From Limnephilus marmoratus (Eukaryota; Arthropoda; Insecta; Trichoptera; Limnephilidae), in assembly GCA_917880885.1 (NCBI GenBank), contig OU862907.1, forward strand, positions 69,559,072 to 69,623,071: a stretch of DNA of 64,000 nt, given 5' to 3'. How positions within the stretch are numbered: position 1 is the stretch's first letter; each line of letters begins with the position of its first letter. Shown here piece by piece: positions 43,467-54,027 of this stretch. The position numbers and the translations under genes are program-made. Below the pieces are notes generated by a model. The model was not told the DNA's origin, made no database searches, and saw only the letters and a program-made list of their open reading frames with translations.

Positions 43467-45173
43467 TCAAGATGATTTTTTGCATTTAGCTTTGGTGTAG
43501 CCGTCAATTACCGGATACCAAGAACTATTGAGCTTAGCTCCGTCGTCCCTATTAATGTTAATAGGATTTTTATGAATTTCAATTGCCTCTGTAATTAAGC
43601 GTGATCTATAGGTTTTGGGTCTTCCCAGGACTTCAGGAACAAATCCGAAGTAATGGCCGGTTTCAATTAAATGCTCGGCGATTGCCGATTTGTCAGGGTG
43701 GCCAAGTTTACATGCTCGAAAGTGTTCCGATATACTTTTGGAGATCGTCCGCTCTGTCTGGCCAACATAGACCTTATCACATCCGGAACAGCTGAGTTTA
43801 TATACTCCATCTGTTTCCAGAGGAAACTTGGTCTTTGCAGACCTCAGTAGGTCTTGTATTTTGGTCGTGGTTCCGAAGGCAGTCTTGATGCTTTCTTTCC
43901 TCAACAGTCTGGCAATTCTGTCTGTCACATTGTGAACATAAGGTAGGAAAGCACAGCCTTTAGACTCTTGTTCAATTCTATCTTCGTTTGGTGTAGATTT
44001 GGCTCTTATTATTTGCCTTGTCTGCCTTGCCGGGTAACCGTTACGCTCCAGTGCATCGGTGAGCTTAGTAAGTTCCGCTCCGATTTTTGTTTCTTCACAT
44101 ATTCTGGTCGCTCGGGTTACCAGCGTATGGATAAGTCCTCTCTTCTGCGCTGGGTGGTGATGCGAAACAGTATGTAGATACTGATTCGTATGAGTTGGTT
44201 TCCTATACACTGTGTGTCCTAGGCTACCATCTTCTTTTCGCATCACTTCCACATCTAGAAAAGGCAGGATTTTGTGATTATTTTCCAACTCCATTGTGAA
44301 CTTAATTTTACTGTGAAGTGAGTTAAGATGGTCTAGGAATTCGTTCAGTTTCTCTATTCCATGAGGCCAAATGGCGAAAACATCATCGACATAACGCCAC
44401 CATACCTTTGGAACAGCCGAAGCTGTGTCAAGTGCCACTTCTTCAAACTTCTCCATAAAGAAGTTAGCTAGAACTGGCGACAACGGACTGCCCATCGCAA
44501 CTCCTTCCACTTGCTTCAAAAGCTCACCCTGAAATGCAAAATATCCTGTTTTGAGACAGTGTTCAAAAAGTTTGCAAATGTCTTCCTCGTATATCTCCCT
44601 GAGCATAGTCATGGAGTCTTCTAGAGGCACATTCGTAAAAAGAGAAACTACGTCAAAACTGACAAGAATATCCCTTTCATCAGTCTTAACCTTCTTAAGT
44701 TTACTGATCAGATCTGTGGAATCCTTAATCCAAGATTCAGTTTTTCCAGTTTGCATCTGCAGTAGTCTAGATAGGTATTGGGACAGTTTGTAAGTAGGTG
44801 CACCAATAGCACTGACAATCGGTCTCATTGGTATATCCTTTTTGTGAATTTTTAGAAGACCGTATAGGGCAGGAGTTCTGGAGGCTTTTACGAAAAGCCC
44901 AGATCGATCCTCTTTCCTAATACTGGAGGCTTTAACTAGCTCTCTTGTCTTCAAGTCAATCTTATTGGTGGGGTTGTTTTTAATCTTCTTGTAAGTGCCG
45001 GCATCGCACAGGAGGTCTTCCATCTTTTTGATGTAGTCTACCGTATTAATCACCACAGTGGCATTACCTTTGTCGGCAGGCAGAACTAAGATTTCCTCAT
45101 TGGCGCGCAATTCTTTTAAGGCCACAAACTCTAGTTTTGTGATGTTTGGGCGGGGTATTTTGGCCCTTTTCAA
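43467..45173 (-). CDS. Penelope-like reverse transcriptase with GIY-YIG endonuclease
   Basis: 568 open residues. LPADKGNATVV (31-41) and LYGLLKIHK (103-111) are the Penelope N-terminal RT motifs; then FDVVSLFTNVP (173-183), EGVAMGSPLSP (223-233), and YVDD at 261-264 with the catalytic aspartates. FLDVEV and YRKPTHTNQYLH follow. The C-terminal GIY-YIG domain reads GVYKLSCSGC (456-465), KVYVGQT (467-473) and EHF. This enzyme nicks DNA and copies element RNA. The frame begins at a TTG near the insertion border, with no upstream ATG in the element, so the copy is N-terminally truncated but otherwise uninterrupted. Confidence 0.93.
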   Translation of the reverse strand: MKRAKIPRPNITKLEFVALKELRANEEILVLPADKGNATVVINTVDYIKKMEDLLCDAGTYKKIKNNPTNKIDLKTRELVKASSIRKEDRSGLFVKASRTPALYGLLKIHKKDIPMRPIVSAIGAPTYKLSQYLSRLLQMQTGKTESWIKDSTDLISKLKKVKTDERDILVSFDVVSLFTNVPLEDSMTMLREIYEEDICKLFEHCLKTGYFAFQGELLKQVEGVAMGSPLSPVLANFFMEKFEEVALDTASAVPKVWWRYVDDVFAIWPHGIEKLNEFLDHLNSLHSKIKFTMELENNHKILPFLDVEVMRKEDGSLGHTVYRKPTHTNQYLHTVSHHHPAQKRGLIHTLVTRATRICEETKIGAELTKLTDALERNGYPARQTRQIIRAKSTPNEDRIEQESKGCAFLPYVHNVTDRIARLLRKESIKTAFGTTTKIQDLLRSAKTKFPLETDGVYKLSCSGCDKVYVGQTERTISKSISEHFRACKLGHPDKSAIAEHLIETGHYFGFVPEVLGRPKTYRSRLITEAIEIHKNPININRDDGAKLNSSWYPVIDGYTKAKCKKSS

Positions 45174-45833
45174 AATATGGCAAGTCTCTCGTTTTCATTG
45201 TGTTTTTTTTAAAACTTTCTTATATATTTCATTACATAAGAGACACCTCGTACCCAGGTATCTATATTCATCGGTCTCCTAAAAAAACCAAAGTTTATCT
45301 GAAAGATCATCAATTTTTGTGTAAGTAAAACTACTGCTGCCTTTTCCAAACAGTGGAGAACATGGCGGCAGCAGCGTTTGAAAGTCGCCCTCCACGCAAC
45401 CGAAATTGGCGTTTCAATTCAGTTTTATCAGCGATCGCCCATTTTTTTCGATTTGTATTATTGAAATACGCCTTCCACTATCACGAACAATAAATTTTAC
45501 GTGTCGTTGATTGTTTAAATAAATAAAATCGCTAAAATACTTAATGCTATATTTTTCGATTTTTCAGCTGTTTTCATTGTTTTTTTATACTTTCTTATGT
45601 CTATCGTTACATTTTATATTTTTAAATAAAGACCACCTAACACGTGAAGTTATTTGGCTATATTTTTTTAGCAGAAATCGAGTCTTCGACCCTAGATTTT
45701 AGTATTTTATTCGAGTGGAGAGTTCAGTATTAACAAAACGCGTCCGAATATCGTAATTTTAATAGAGTAGGTTAGTCAGCTCTTTAGTAGATACAAGATA
45801 CAATCCATTTCGTTCTATTTTTCGGGCGAGTAA

Positions 45834-46103
45834 GGCTGGGCGCATACATCAGAGTTTTCCGTCCGATTGTCTGATCAGGCAACAAAAGCCTTCTCGCCAT
45901 ACATTTCTTATGAAATCTCGCACACACCCGATTCGAAAACCGGATCGGTAATATAAATAGGGCGCGCCCTTCCGCGCCGGCCGTTAAATCCGTCCTGAAA
46001 AAGGGCGTGGCCCCAGTATTATTACTGATTCAGTTTTTGAATCGGATTTCCAATCCGATTGTCTTATCGGACAATCGGAAAGAAAAACCTGATGCGCCCA
46101 GCC
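45834..46103. mobile_element. Harbinger-like MITE with TAA target duplication
   Basis: 270 bp bounded by GGCTGGGCGCATACATCAGA (left) and its inverse ending GATGCGCCCAGCC (right); inverted termini continue through TTTCCGTCCGATTGTC and GACAATCGGAAAG. TAA flanks both ends (45831-45833 and 46104-46106). Non-coding. TIR plus TAA duplication fits PIF/Harbinger-type MITEs. Confidence 0.88.
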
Positions 46104-46511
46104 TAAGGCCCCCCCCAAATTTACATATCACAATGTTGGTAGGTATGTTATATGTGTATGTTGTTGCAACGCTAATGCGTTTATGATTATTTAATTTGTT
46201 GTTGTAACTAATCCGTGGAACTAATCTCCTGCTGACAAGCTAGTTGCAGAAGCTTAGCGGGTAATAAATTCCAATTGTATGCAATGTTTATACAATAATA
46301 AAAAATAAAAATAAATATTGTGAAAAAATTAAAATTTATTAAATCGTCGCAGGAAAGCAATATTGCTGTATCCGCCACTTTTACGAAAACGATTTTTACT
46401 TTTTATACACCACTTTGCAGGGTACTTTTTTCTGCGTCGATTTATCTGGGTCCCGTGATTCTACAAGGATAAATAAGAACTGTACGACATTGGAAAAACT
46501 AGCTGTTTTGT

Positions 46512-46857
46512 CAACAATATGTTTTTAACAGATGTACACACTTCAAAATCCTGTGTTTTTTTTACATTTGGCGGTTACGATAATATACAATTTTTAAAAG
46601 AAACGACATAATCACTTATACGGAAACATTACACGTTCGGTTGGTTCTTACAGCATTTTCAAAGATTGCATTTAAGTGTTCGCGCAACAATATGTTTTTA
46701 ACGGATGTACACACTTCAAAATCCTGTGTTTTTTTTACATTTGGCGGTTACGACAATATACAATTTTTAAAAGAAACGACATAATCACTTATACGGAAAC
46801 ATTACACGTTCGGTTGGTTCTTACAGCATTTTCAAAGATTGCATTTAAGTGTTCGCG
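46512..46857. repeat. 173-bp tandem duplication
   Basis: The unit starting CAACAATATGTTTTTAAC at 46512 is repeated at 46685 with only two visible differences (ACAGATG/ACGGATG and GATAAT/GACAAT). Confidence 0.95.
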
Positions 46858-47159
46858 GCGGTTACTACATTTGTTTGCTTTCTAATAGCACTTGTCGTTT
46901 ACTACAACTTGTCAATATTTACGTACAGTACCATAACCATGCGTGTTAGAAGAATTAGAATGATGTTCTGTTTTCTTCCTTTACTTACTTACTGTATTTG
47001 TTAAGAGGTAAGAAAAATTCGTATGTTTTGTTATCTCATATAATTAGTACATATTTGTCTTCTGTGGAAGTAAAGATTGTCAATTACATTAACATAATTT
47101 TTAATTTAAATGATTTTTTTTTTAAATGTTGGGTAAATTTTCGGGATTAGTGTCCATGG

Positions 47160-48190
47160 TTATTATGAATAATTGTTAGAAAAAAACTTTAGGTTCGCCT
47201 TAATCACTATAAAAGGAAACATTTTGCATCACGGGTGGCGGAAAATGATGCATTTTAATTTTCAATTGCGTAAAATTAAATTTCACTTCGCGAACCGATA
47301 CGGCGACAATTCAGCGGCCATTCTGTCACTGTTATATTGGTATCCCTGATACAAACAAGAGCTAGATTCGACTGTAGCCGACTTCGTGGGATACATGATA
47401 AGGCGCGTAATTATGAAAAACAGAATTAATAATATAGTGTAAACGAACCTCTAATCAGAACCACAGCTGAGGCACTGGAATGGAGACAAACCATTCAAAT
47501 CCTGGGATGTTTTTTAAAATAAAGATAATATACACAAATCCGCTACACAAACCCTGCTTTGCCGGACAAACCATTCAAATCCTGGGATTTTTTTTAAATA
47601 ACGATAATATACACAAACCCGCTCTACAAACCCTGCATTGCCGGACAAACCATTCAAATCCTGGGATGTTTTTTAAAATAAAGATAATATACACAAACCC
47701 GCTACACAAACTCTGCTTTGCCAGACAAACCATTCAAAACCTGGGATTTTTATAAAATAAAGATAATATACACAAGTCCGCTACACAAACCCTGCTTTGC
47801 CGGACAAACCATTCAAAACCTGGGATGTTTTTTAAAATTATGATGACATGCAGCTCTCGTAGTTTAACCTCAAAGTTCCGTATTATCCGTGAGGTGGACT
47901 TAATGCATTGTCTGTTGTGTTTTCATAATTGCGTGCCTTTTCATGTATCCCACGAAGTCGGCTACAGTCGTATTTAGCTCTTCGCTAATATTATCAGAGA
48001 TACCAACATAACAGTGATGGAATGGCCGCCGGATTGTCACCGTATCGGTTCGCGAAGTGAAATTTAATTTTACGCAATTGAAAAATAAAATGCATCATTT
48101 TCCGCCACTCGTGATGCAAAAAGTTTCCTTTTATAGTGATTAAGGCGAATCTAGAGTTTTTTTCTAAAAATTATTCCATAAATAAATAAC
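47160..48190. mobile_element. Long terminal-inverted-repeat foldback element
   Basis: Arms 47160-47430 and 47925-48190 are inverted copies, with anchors TTCGCCTTAATCACTATAAA / TTTATAGTGATTAAGGCGAA and TAGCCGACTTCGTGGGATAC / GTATCCCACGAAGTCGGCTA. The core between them carries an 80-bp tandem array and nothing coding. Flanks are AT-rich (TTATTATGAA and CATAAATAA), so a target duplication cannot be defined. Confidence 0.85.
47486..47840. repeat. 80-bp tandem array inside the foldback element
   Basis: ACAAACCATTCAAA recurs at 47486, 47566, 47645, 47725 and 47804 (79-80 bp apart). Each unit has CCTGGGATGTTTTTTAAAAT, then ATAATATACACAAA and CGCTACACAAACCCTGC. Confidence 0.95.
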
Positions 48191-48959
48191 TGTAATGACC
48201 GTGGCCGGTTATATACATTACTTTCTGGACTCCGTTGTGTGGATCCAGATTCCTCTTGATGGTGATCTCAGTGGGATTGCAATAATAATACGTGGGTAGA
48301 CTATTGTGGTTTATTCCGAGATTGAGTACAAAGGTGCTTCGTAGGAAGTCTATATGCAAAGAGGACAATATACAGCAATCACACCCTTTTATATGTTCCT
48401 CATGCTGTCTCACTCATTCACGCATGTCTCTTTCATACTACAAGACATACGTTCACCACAATAACCATGGACACTTCGATCGAAAATTTACCAAATGTTG
48501 TCAATGAAACGAATTTAGCCCAAAAAATAACGACACACATTTACAAAGCTATTCTAAATTTAATTTTGATGTTCTTTGACTCTTATAGCAATTTATGCTG
48601 CTGAAAATAAAGTTGATTTTCAGAATTCAAATGTGTTTATAATATTTTTAGTGTACACAAAAAAATGTCAACTGCTGTAAGTGCCAAAAACATTTTCCTT
48701 CTTCACTTGTAAAAGATTTAAATATTACCATTTGATAGATCATATTTTTTCAGCTAAGCATTTTAAAAATGGCGTTTCCGTAACCACTGGTTTAAAAGTT
48801 ACAATTTTTTTTTTAAGTTGAAAAGTTTTTTGGTTTTAAGGTGAACAATTGTGACGAAATGATCGAATTATTTGAAAAACCAATCTTCTTTCTTTATTGC
48901 CCTCATCTAAATTTCAATACAATTCCATTTTATCTCGTATAAAGTATTTTTATGCGAAT
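48191..48959. other. No recognised gene
   Basis: AT-rich sequence between the foldback element and the second tandem dimer. The small open frames have no family resemblance. Confidence 0.4.
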
Positions 48960-49304
48960 AAACGTAAGTAATAAACTCAAAAAAAATTTTGTTTGAACAA
49001 TCAACGACACGAAAAATTCATTGTTCACCACTGACAAAACCGAATCGAAACGCCAATTTCGGTTGCGTGGAGGGCGACTTTCAAACGCTGCTGCCGCCAT
49101 GTTCTCCACTGTTTGGAAAAGGCAGCAGAAGTTTTTCTTACACAAAAATTGATGATCTTTCAGATAAGCTTTGGTCTTTTGAGGAGGTCGATGAATATAG
49201 ATACCTGGATTCGAGGTGTCTCTTATGTAACGAAAGACATAGGAAAGTTTAAAAAAAACACAATGAAAACGGCTGAAAAATCAAAAAATATCGCATAAAA
49301 TATG

Positions 49305-50922
49305 GTTTTATGGCCGGCAAGTCGACACTAACTAACCACATTTTATATCAAAATTTCATTTCCGATGCAATGGCGAAGAAGCTCCAAGTTGACTCAATTT
49401 ACACTGACTTCAGCAAGGCGTTCGATAAGGTTTCTCACGCCATTCTTGTAGAAAAACTGTTTAAAGCTGGAGTTCGTGGTAATATGTTGCTTTGGTTTAT
49501 AAGCTATCTTTCAAACCGAAAACTTAGTGTTAAGCTAAATGGGGAATCATCGTATGATTTTTTTGCATCCAGTGGTGTTCCGCAAGGTTCCCACCTCGGA
49601 CCTGTATTATTTATCTTTTTTGTAAACGACATTTGTAATATTTTTAAAGACATCGACGTACTTATGTTCGCAGATGATTTGAAACTTTTTAAAGCAATTC
49701 GTAGCCTGGATGACTGTTATATTCTCTCAGCAAACTTGTCAAAATTAGTTGAGTGGTGTAGCGATAACAAGCTATACCTTAATGTTAATAAATGTATAAC
49801 TATGAGATTTTATAAAATAAAAAATCCAATTTTTTTCAATTACACAATCAATAACTTCATTCTCGAATCTGTTTCTGAAATTAATGACTTAGGTGTTACT
49901 TTCGACACCAAACTTAACTTCATACCACACATTGAAAATATCTCAAAGAAGGGTTTAAAAATGTTAGGTTTTGTACTAAGAGTGGCTAAAGATTTCAAAG
50001 ACATTAAAACCTTAAAACTTCTGTACACATCACTAGTGAGGAGTCAGGTTGAATATAACTCAACTGTGTGGTCTCCCCACTATGACGTGCATTCTCAAAC
50101 AATAGAAAGAGTACAAAAAAAATTCCTAAGCTTTTTAAATTATAAACTAAAAATACCAAAAGAACAATTAAATTACACTTATCTACTGCAATTATCTAAT
50201 CTATTAAATTTGTGTGACAGAAGAACTGTTTCCGATCTAGTATTTTTATATAAAATCTTGCATAATACAATTGACAGCCCTGAATTCTTGGCGCTCATAA
50301 ATTTTAATGTGCCAGCCAGAAATACAAGGTCAATACTACCCTTTTATTCTGGCAATACTACGACTAGGGCACAATTCCATATACCACTATATAGAATTCA
50401 AAACTTGGGTAATATGTATTCGCACATAGATATATGGAATATGTCACTGATACACTATAAACATGAAATAATAAAATCATTTATCTATAATTTAAATGCT
50501 CACTAAGGATTTTTTTTGTAAATTTACTTCATCGACTTTATAATTAATTGAAATTCAAAATGAAAAGTTTTGAACTCCTGCAACTCACGAACCTACCATC
50601 TACATATAGCGGTTTCACGCTATGAGTGACCAATAAGTACTTAGGTGTTTGTTATTCATGATTATTGTTGTAAATTTTGAAACACATCTGATGACCTTAC
50701 TTTACAATTTTTGTTCCTTTTATATTTATATCATGCATGTATTTTTTTTTTATAGCAACTTTATTGTTTTTATTTCTCACTATACTTTTAAATTTTTGTT
50801 ACTTTTATTTCATGTTTGTATTTTTGTTTTCTATTGTAACTTTTATTTATATTATATTTTTCTTTCTTGCATTAAAATTGTACTGTCTTTATACATTTAT
50901 GTAAAAGCCCTCTGGGCGTAAA

Positions 50923-50950
<28 letters not shown>
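49305..50950 (+). mobile_element. 5'-truncated LINE with 10-bp target duplication
   Basis: Flanked by ATAAAATATG at 49295-49304 and 50951-50960. The pre-insertion sequence (ATCGCATATTTTATGCGAT, minus orientation) is intact in the other dimer near 43190-43210, which confirms the borders. The element starts within the RT coding region and ends with a GCCC/GGGC hairpin (50907-50917) and an (AAAT)n tail. Confidence 0.93.
49310..50506 (+). CDS. LINE reverse transcriptase, N-terminally truncated
   Basis: 398 residues. Begins at the RT palm (GFMAGKSTLTN), then SIYTDFSKAFDKV, SSGVPQGSHLGPVLF, FADD at residues 120-123, INDLGVTFDTKLNF, LYTSLVRSQVEYNSTVWSP and DRRTVSDLVFLYKIL. Catalytic aspartates are present and no stop interrupts the frame to the natural C-terminus. 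The endonuclease and RT fingers are missing because of 5' truncation, so it cannot be autonomous. Same group as the LINE at 21.6-25.9 kb, but a different subfamily judging from residue differences. Confidence 0.9.
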   Translation: MAGKSTLTNHILYQNFISDAMAKKLQVDSIYTDFSKAFDKVSHAILVEKLFKAGVRGNMLLWFISYLSNRKLSVKLNGESSYDFFASSGVPQGSHLGPVLFIFFVNDICNIFKDIDVLMFADDLKLFKAIRSLDDCYILSANLSKLVEWCSDNKLYLNVNKCITMRFYKIKNPIFFNYTINNFILESVSEINDLGVTFDTKLNFIPHIENISKKGLKMLGFVLRVAKDFKDIKTLKLLYTSLVRSQVEYNSTVWSPHYDVHSQTIERVQKKFLSFLNYKLKIPKEQLNYTYLLQLSNLLNLCDRRTVSDLVFLYKILHNTIDSPEFLALINFNVPARNTRSILPFYSGNTTTRAQFHIPLYRIQNLGNMYSHIDIWNMSLIHYKHEIIKSFIYNLNAH

Positions 50951-50954
<4 letters not shown>

Positions 50955-51290
50955 AATATGCGATTTCATTTAGGTATTTATTCAATTAACGACACGTCAC
51001 ACGTCAAATTCATTTTTTGTGATAGTGAAAGGCGTATTTCAATAATACAAATCGAAAAAAAACCAGGCGATCGCTGATAAAACCGAATTGAAACGCACAA
51101 TTTCGGTTGCGCGGAGGGCGACTTTCAAACGCTGCTGCCGCCATGTTCTCCACTGTTTGGAAAAGGCAGCAGTGGTTTTTCTTACACAAAATTTGATGAT
51201 CTTTCAGATAAGCTTTGATTTTTTGAGGAGACTGATGAGTACAGATACCTCGTACGAGGCGTCTCTTATTTCTCGGTAGCAACTGAGACG

Positions 51291-52286
51291 GCCCACCAGG
51301 GGGACGGGCAGCTCTGCTTTTTCGTATAGTCCTACCCCTTATAGTCTCGAGGAACAATCAGAATATGGGAGACTTATGATTACAGAAGTCTCAAAAAAAA
51401 AATTTTCAATTTTTTTTTTAGCGTTGCCCGGTCCCAGACATGGCAGCACTGCCATTTTGTGTACCCCTATGAATGACCTAACGATTTTTGTATATGAACT
51501 TTGGGAGACCTATCATTACAGGTTTAATGTAGTCGGCTCTCCTACCATAAGTATTGTTGCTAAGGGTAAATAGTGGTAAAATGATATTTTAGGCCTGCCA
51601 GGATTCGATTATCATCCGATGCAGTATTTTTTTTGTTGTAATGTAAACAATTTTTGTTTATTCTTAAAACATAATCGGAAATTATTGCTTGGGGCGTGAA
51701 ATGTCGTGGAGCCGGTCCTGTCACAGTATGGTGACGAGCAAAATAAATGTATAAATAGATTCACAAGGCACTGCGAGCTTCACTTCAGATTGTTTAGTCC
51801 TTCATAGTACCTACACTGGTCTGTCCTCTTATATTTTCTGACAACTACTTATTCGGACCAATTAATCACAAATTTATATTGTTTAGTAATTGAATTCAAA
51901 TCCAGTGGTTTCCTGTGGCTGATCCTTGTCCGGCGTATCATTTCAGGTGACTGAAACATTTCTTCATTTACAACTACTTTTGTGTGTTGGAAATTTATTT
52001 GTACAAAATATAAACATAATTAATATCGGAGTAACATTTACAGGTTAAATACATGAGACATTTCTTTTTCATAATTTAATATTTATAAAAAGCCATGTTT
52101 ATGTATTTTGATTGTAGATTGTGATTTTGATATTGATTTTGATTGTCGTTGTTTTAATTAAGGTGTTTTAATTTTAAACAAAACCATATTTTTTAAAGTT
52201 TTTATTTTAGTTGAATCAGTAGGTATATTTTATAACTATTCAAAGCTTATAAAAATATGTTATTAATTTATTAAAAATATTATCAA
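51291..52286. other. No recognised gene
   Basis: Mostly AT-rich; GGAGACTTATGATTACAG at 51368 recurs as GGGAGACCTATCATTACAGG at 51503, hinting at a short decayed repeat. No coding signal. Confidence 0.4.
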
Positions 52287-52420
52287 CTAGCGAGTTCCCG
52301 GCATGCGTTGCAATGCTACTTAATAAAGTAATTGTTTCTCCCTGCGTGTCCTTTTCTATTCGTCCTGTCCCCTTCCTTTTTTTTGAGTAAATCGATTATT
52401 TTTCTTAAAGGCATCTTTTT
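52287..52420 (-). mobile_element. Helitron-like 3' end
   Basis: On the minus strand GCAT/ATGC (52316-52313 with 52304-52301) forms a stem ten bases before CTAG (52290-52287), followed by T. The adjoining GGGAGAAACAATTACTTTAT (minus) matches the 3' part of the complete element at 62036-62807. The 5' end was not located. Confidence 0.6.
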
Positions 52421-52424
52421 TTTT

Positions 52425-52612
52425 CAATTATGTGAAGTTTGCGAAATTTCCAAGACGGAAAATTTTTATTTTTTTGAAAAAATTCTCCAGGGAAATTGGA
52501 AACTTCGGAAAAATCGAAAATTAAAAAAGTTCGACAAATTGGTCGGAAAACAGATCGGGAATTTTTTATTAACACATTTAGACATTTATCTTTTTGATAT
52601 CATTATTTGAAG
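52425..52612. repeat. AT-rich repeat related to 55210-55600
   Basis: Strings of GGAAAATTTTTATTTTTTG, TCGGGAATTTTTTATTA and ACATTTAGACATTTATC recur at 55210-55600. Low complexity but with the same order. Confidence 0.5.
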
Positions 52613-52699
52613 TTTTGGAAAAAAAAAATTATTTTATATATTTAATAATATGGTATTTAATTAATAAATGTCGTTTATTACAAACAAGATCTGCTATGT

Positions 52700-53640
52700 A
52701 ATTATTATTATGCCAGACAGCTGTTTCGCCTGAGGCTAAGCCACTAACAGACGATATATTTATATTATTTCTGGAGAGGTGAATTGCTTTTAATTTTTAT
52801 TACCTATCCCCTTATTGACTTCAGAGTAAAAAGTTGGAAATTCTGAATGGTTATTACTCTTTTTAAAGTTTCCCCAATTACTGCAGCGTTTAAACTTGAC
52901 TAAAGTTCGTTAGATGAGTCCAAATGATGACTCAGGGGTTTCTTTCCAGCATATTTAAGTATTTTTGTGGTCATTTTAGAGAAAATAAAAATACTTAATT
53001 GTTCTGGAAAAAGAAATCCCTGAATCATCATTTGGAAAACTGACTAAACGACCAACGACCTTCAATCAAATTTAAACAATGCAGTCGTTTTGGAAACCTT
53101 AAAAATAGTAATAAGAATTAATAATTTCCATCGTTTTACTCGGAAAACACAGACACGCCCTGTGCCCTATATCAATGATATTCAAATACAAAAGAGATAA
53201 TCTATGGTGTCCGCGCATCAGTCGGCGGACTACGCCCTAATTAGAGTAGTTTGAATACAAAAATAATTTCTTCATTTCGTTGATTTTTTGAAGATGTGCT
53301 TTAGTATTGGTTAACAATATTGTTTGAATACGGAAAGAATTAGTTAATTTAGTTTAACGTTCGTTTGGTTTATACGTTAATTATTCGTTCATTTAGTTTA
53401 TTTGTTAATTGGTAAACAATATCGGCGACACCCGGAAGCGCAGTCCCACGTAGTAAAAACTGCTAATAGCACATCTACTTATATTTTAATATCTTTGGGG
53501 CATAGGCAATAAAAATAAAAGCAATACCACAAGTACCTATCTAGAAATAATATTAATACATTGTCTGTAAGGGGCTTAACCTAAGTTTGATAATGTCTTC
53601 AGATGGCGAAACAGCTGTCATGATAATAATTAGCTGGCGT
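52700..53640. mobile_element. Palindromic remnant with hammerhead-like ends
   Basis: Left arm 52700-52975 and right arm 52983-53640 are inverted copies with a centre near 52978; the right arm has an extra ~350 bp (about 53135-53490). Outer ends are GACAGCTGTTTCGCC (52716-52730) and GGCGAAACAGCTGTC (53605-53619). GAAAC-AGCT-GUC is the 3' half of a minimal hammerhead, and TTGATAA at 53587-53593 stands where CTGATGA would be. Probably an inverted pair of Penelope-like or retrozyme-like ends. Confidence 0.6.
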
Positions 53641-54027
53641 AATAATAATTAGGTATCATACCTCGTTCGTAGTGAATTGTGTTTTTAAATTAAATATATG
53701 TATTATTGAATGTATAAAATAAACAAATAAAAAATGTAATTTCGAAAGTTTTCAAACTTTAAATGACAAATCCAGTTAAATGTCCTAAAGTTTTTTTGTT
53801 CATCCATTTGCCAGTTTTGAAAATTACAAATTTCAAAATATGGACAATTTTCAAACTTATAAAACAAAAACTTTTTTTTTATTATTTAAATAATTTTTTT
53901 TATATTTTTTCCGATTTTCTCAGAAAAAAATATCAGGAAAATAAACATTTCTATGGTCTAAAAATCCCAACATGAAAAGTTTTTATACTTCAAATAACAA
54001 AATGAAGAAGATATATGTCTATTTGAC

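Larger units (their letters stand above)
43240..45189 (-). mobile_element. Penelope-like retroelement, 5'-truncated
   Basis: Flanked by CGTTTTCATTGTG at 43227-43239 and 45190-45202, a perfect 13-bp target duplication. It lies within one unit of the tandem dimer. On the minus strand the ORF is followed by a 3' region with a hammerhead-like motif. The 5' part of the typical Penelope ORF (before the RT region) is missing. Confidence 0.9.
42995..45640 (+). repeat. Tandem dimer of a ~370-bp unit, split by a Penelope-like element
   Basis: The unit begins near ACTGCTGCC, contains the hairpin-forming ACATGGCGGCAGCAGCGTTT, TCAGCGATCGCCC and TGAAATACGCCTTTCACTAT, and ends with ATAAGAGACACCTCGTACCC. 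Two units start at 43006 and 45333; removing the inserted element leaves a spacing of about 364 bp. A second dimer of the same unit, in the other orientation, is at 48960-51290. Confidence 0.85.
48960..51290 (-). repeat. Second tandem dimer of the ~370-bp unit, split by a LINE
   Basis: Reverse-orientation copies of the unit at 42995-45640: TTTCAAACGCTGCTGCCGCC at 49079 and 51122, TGATGATCTTTCAGATAAGC in both. Removing the LINE leaves the two units about 388 bp apart. Confidence 0.85.
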
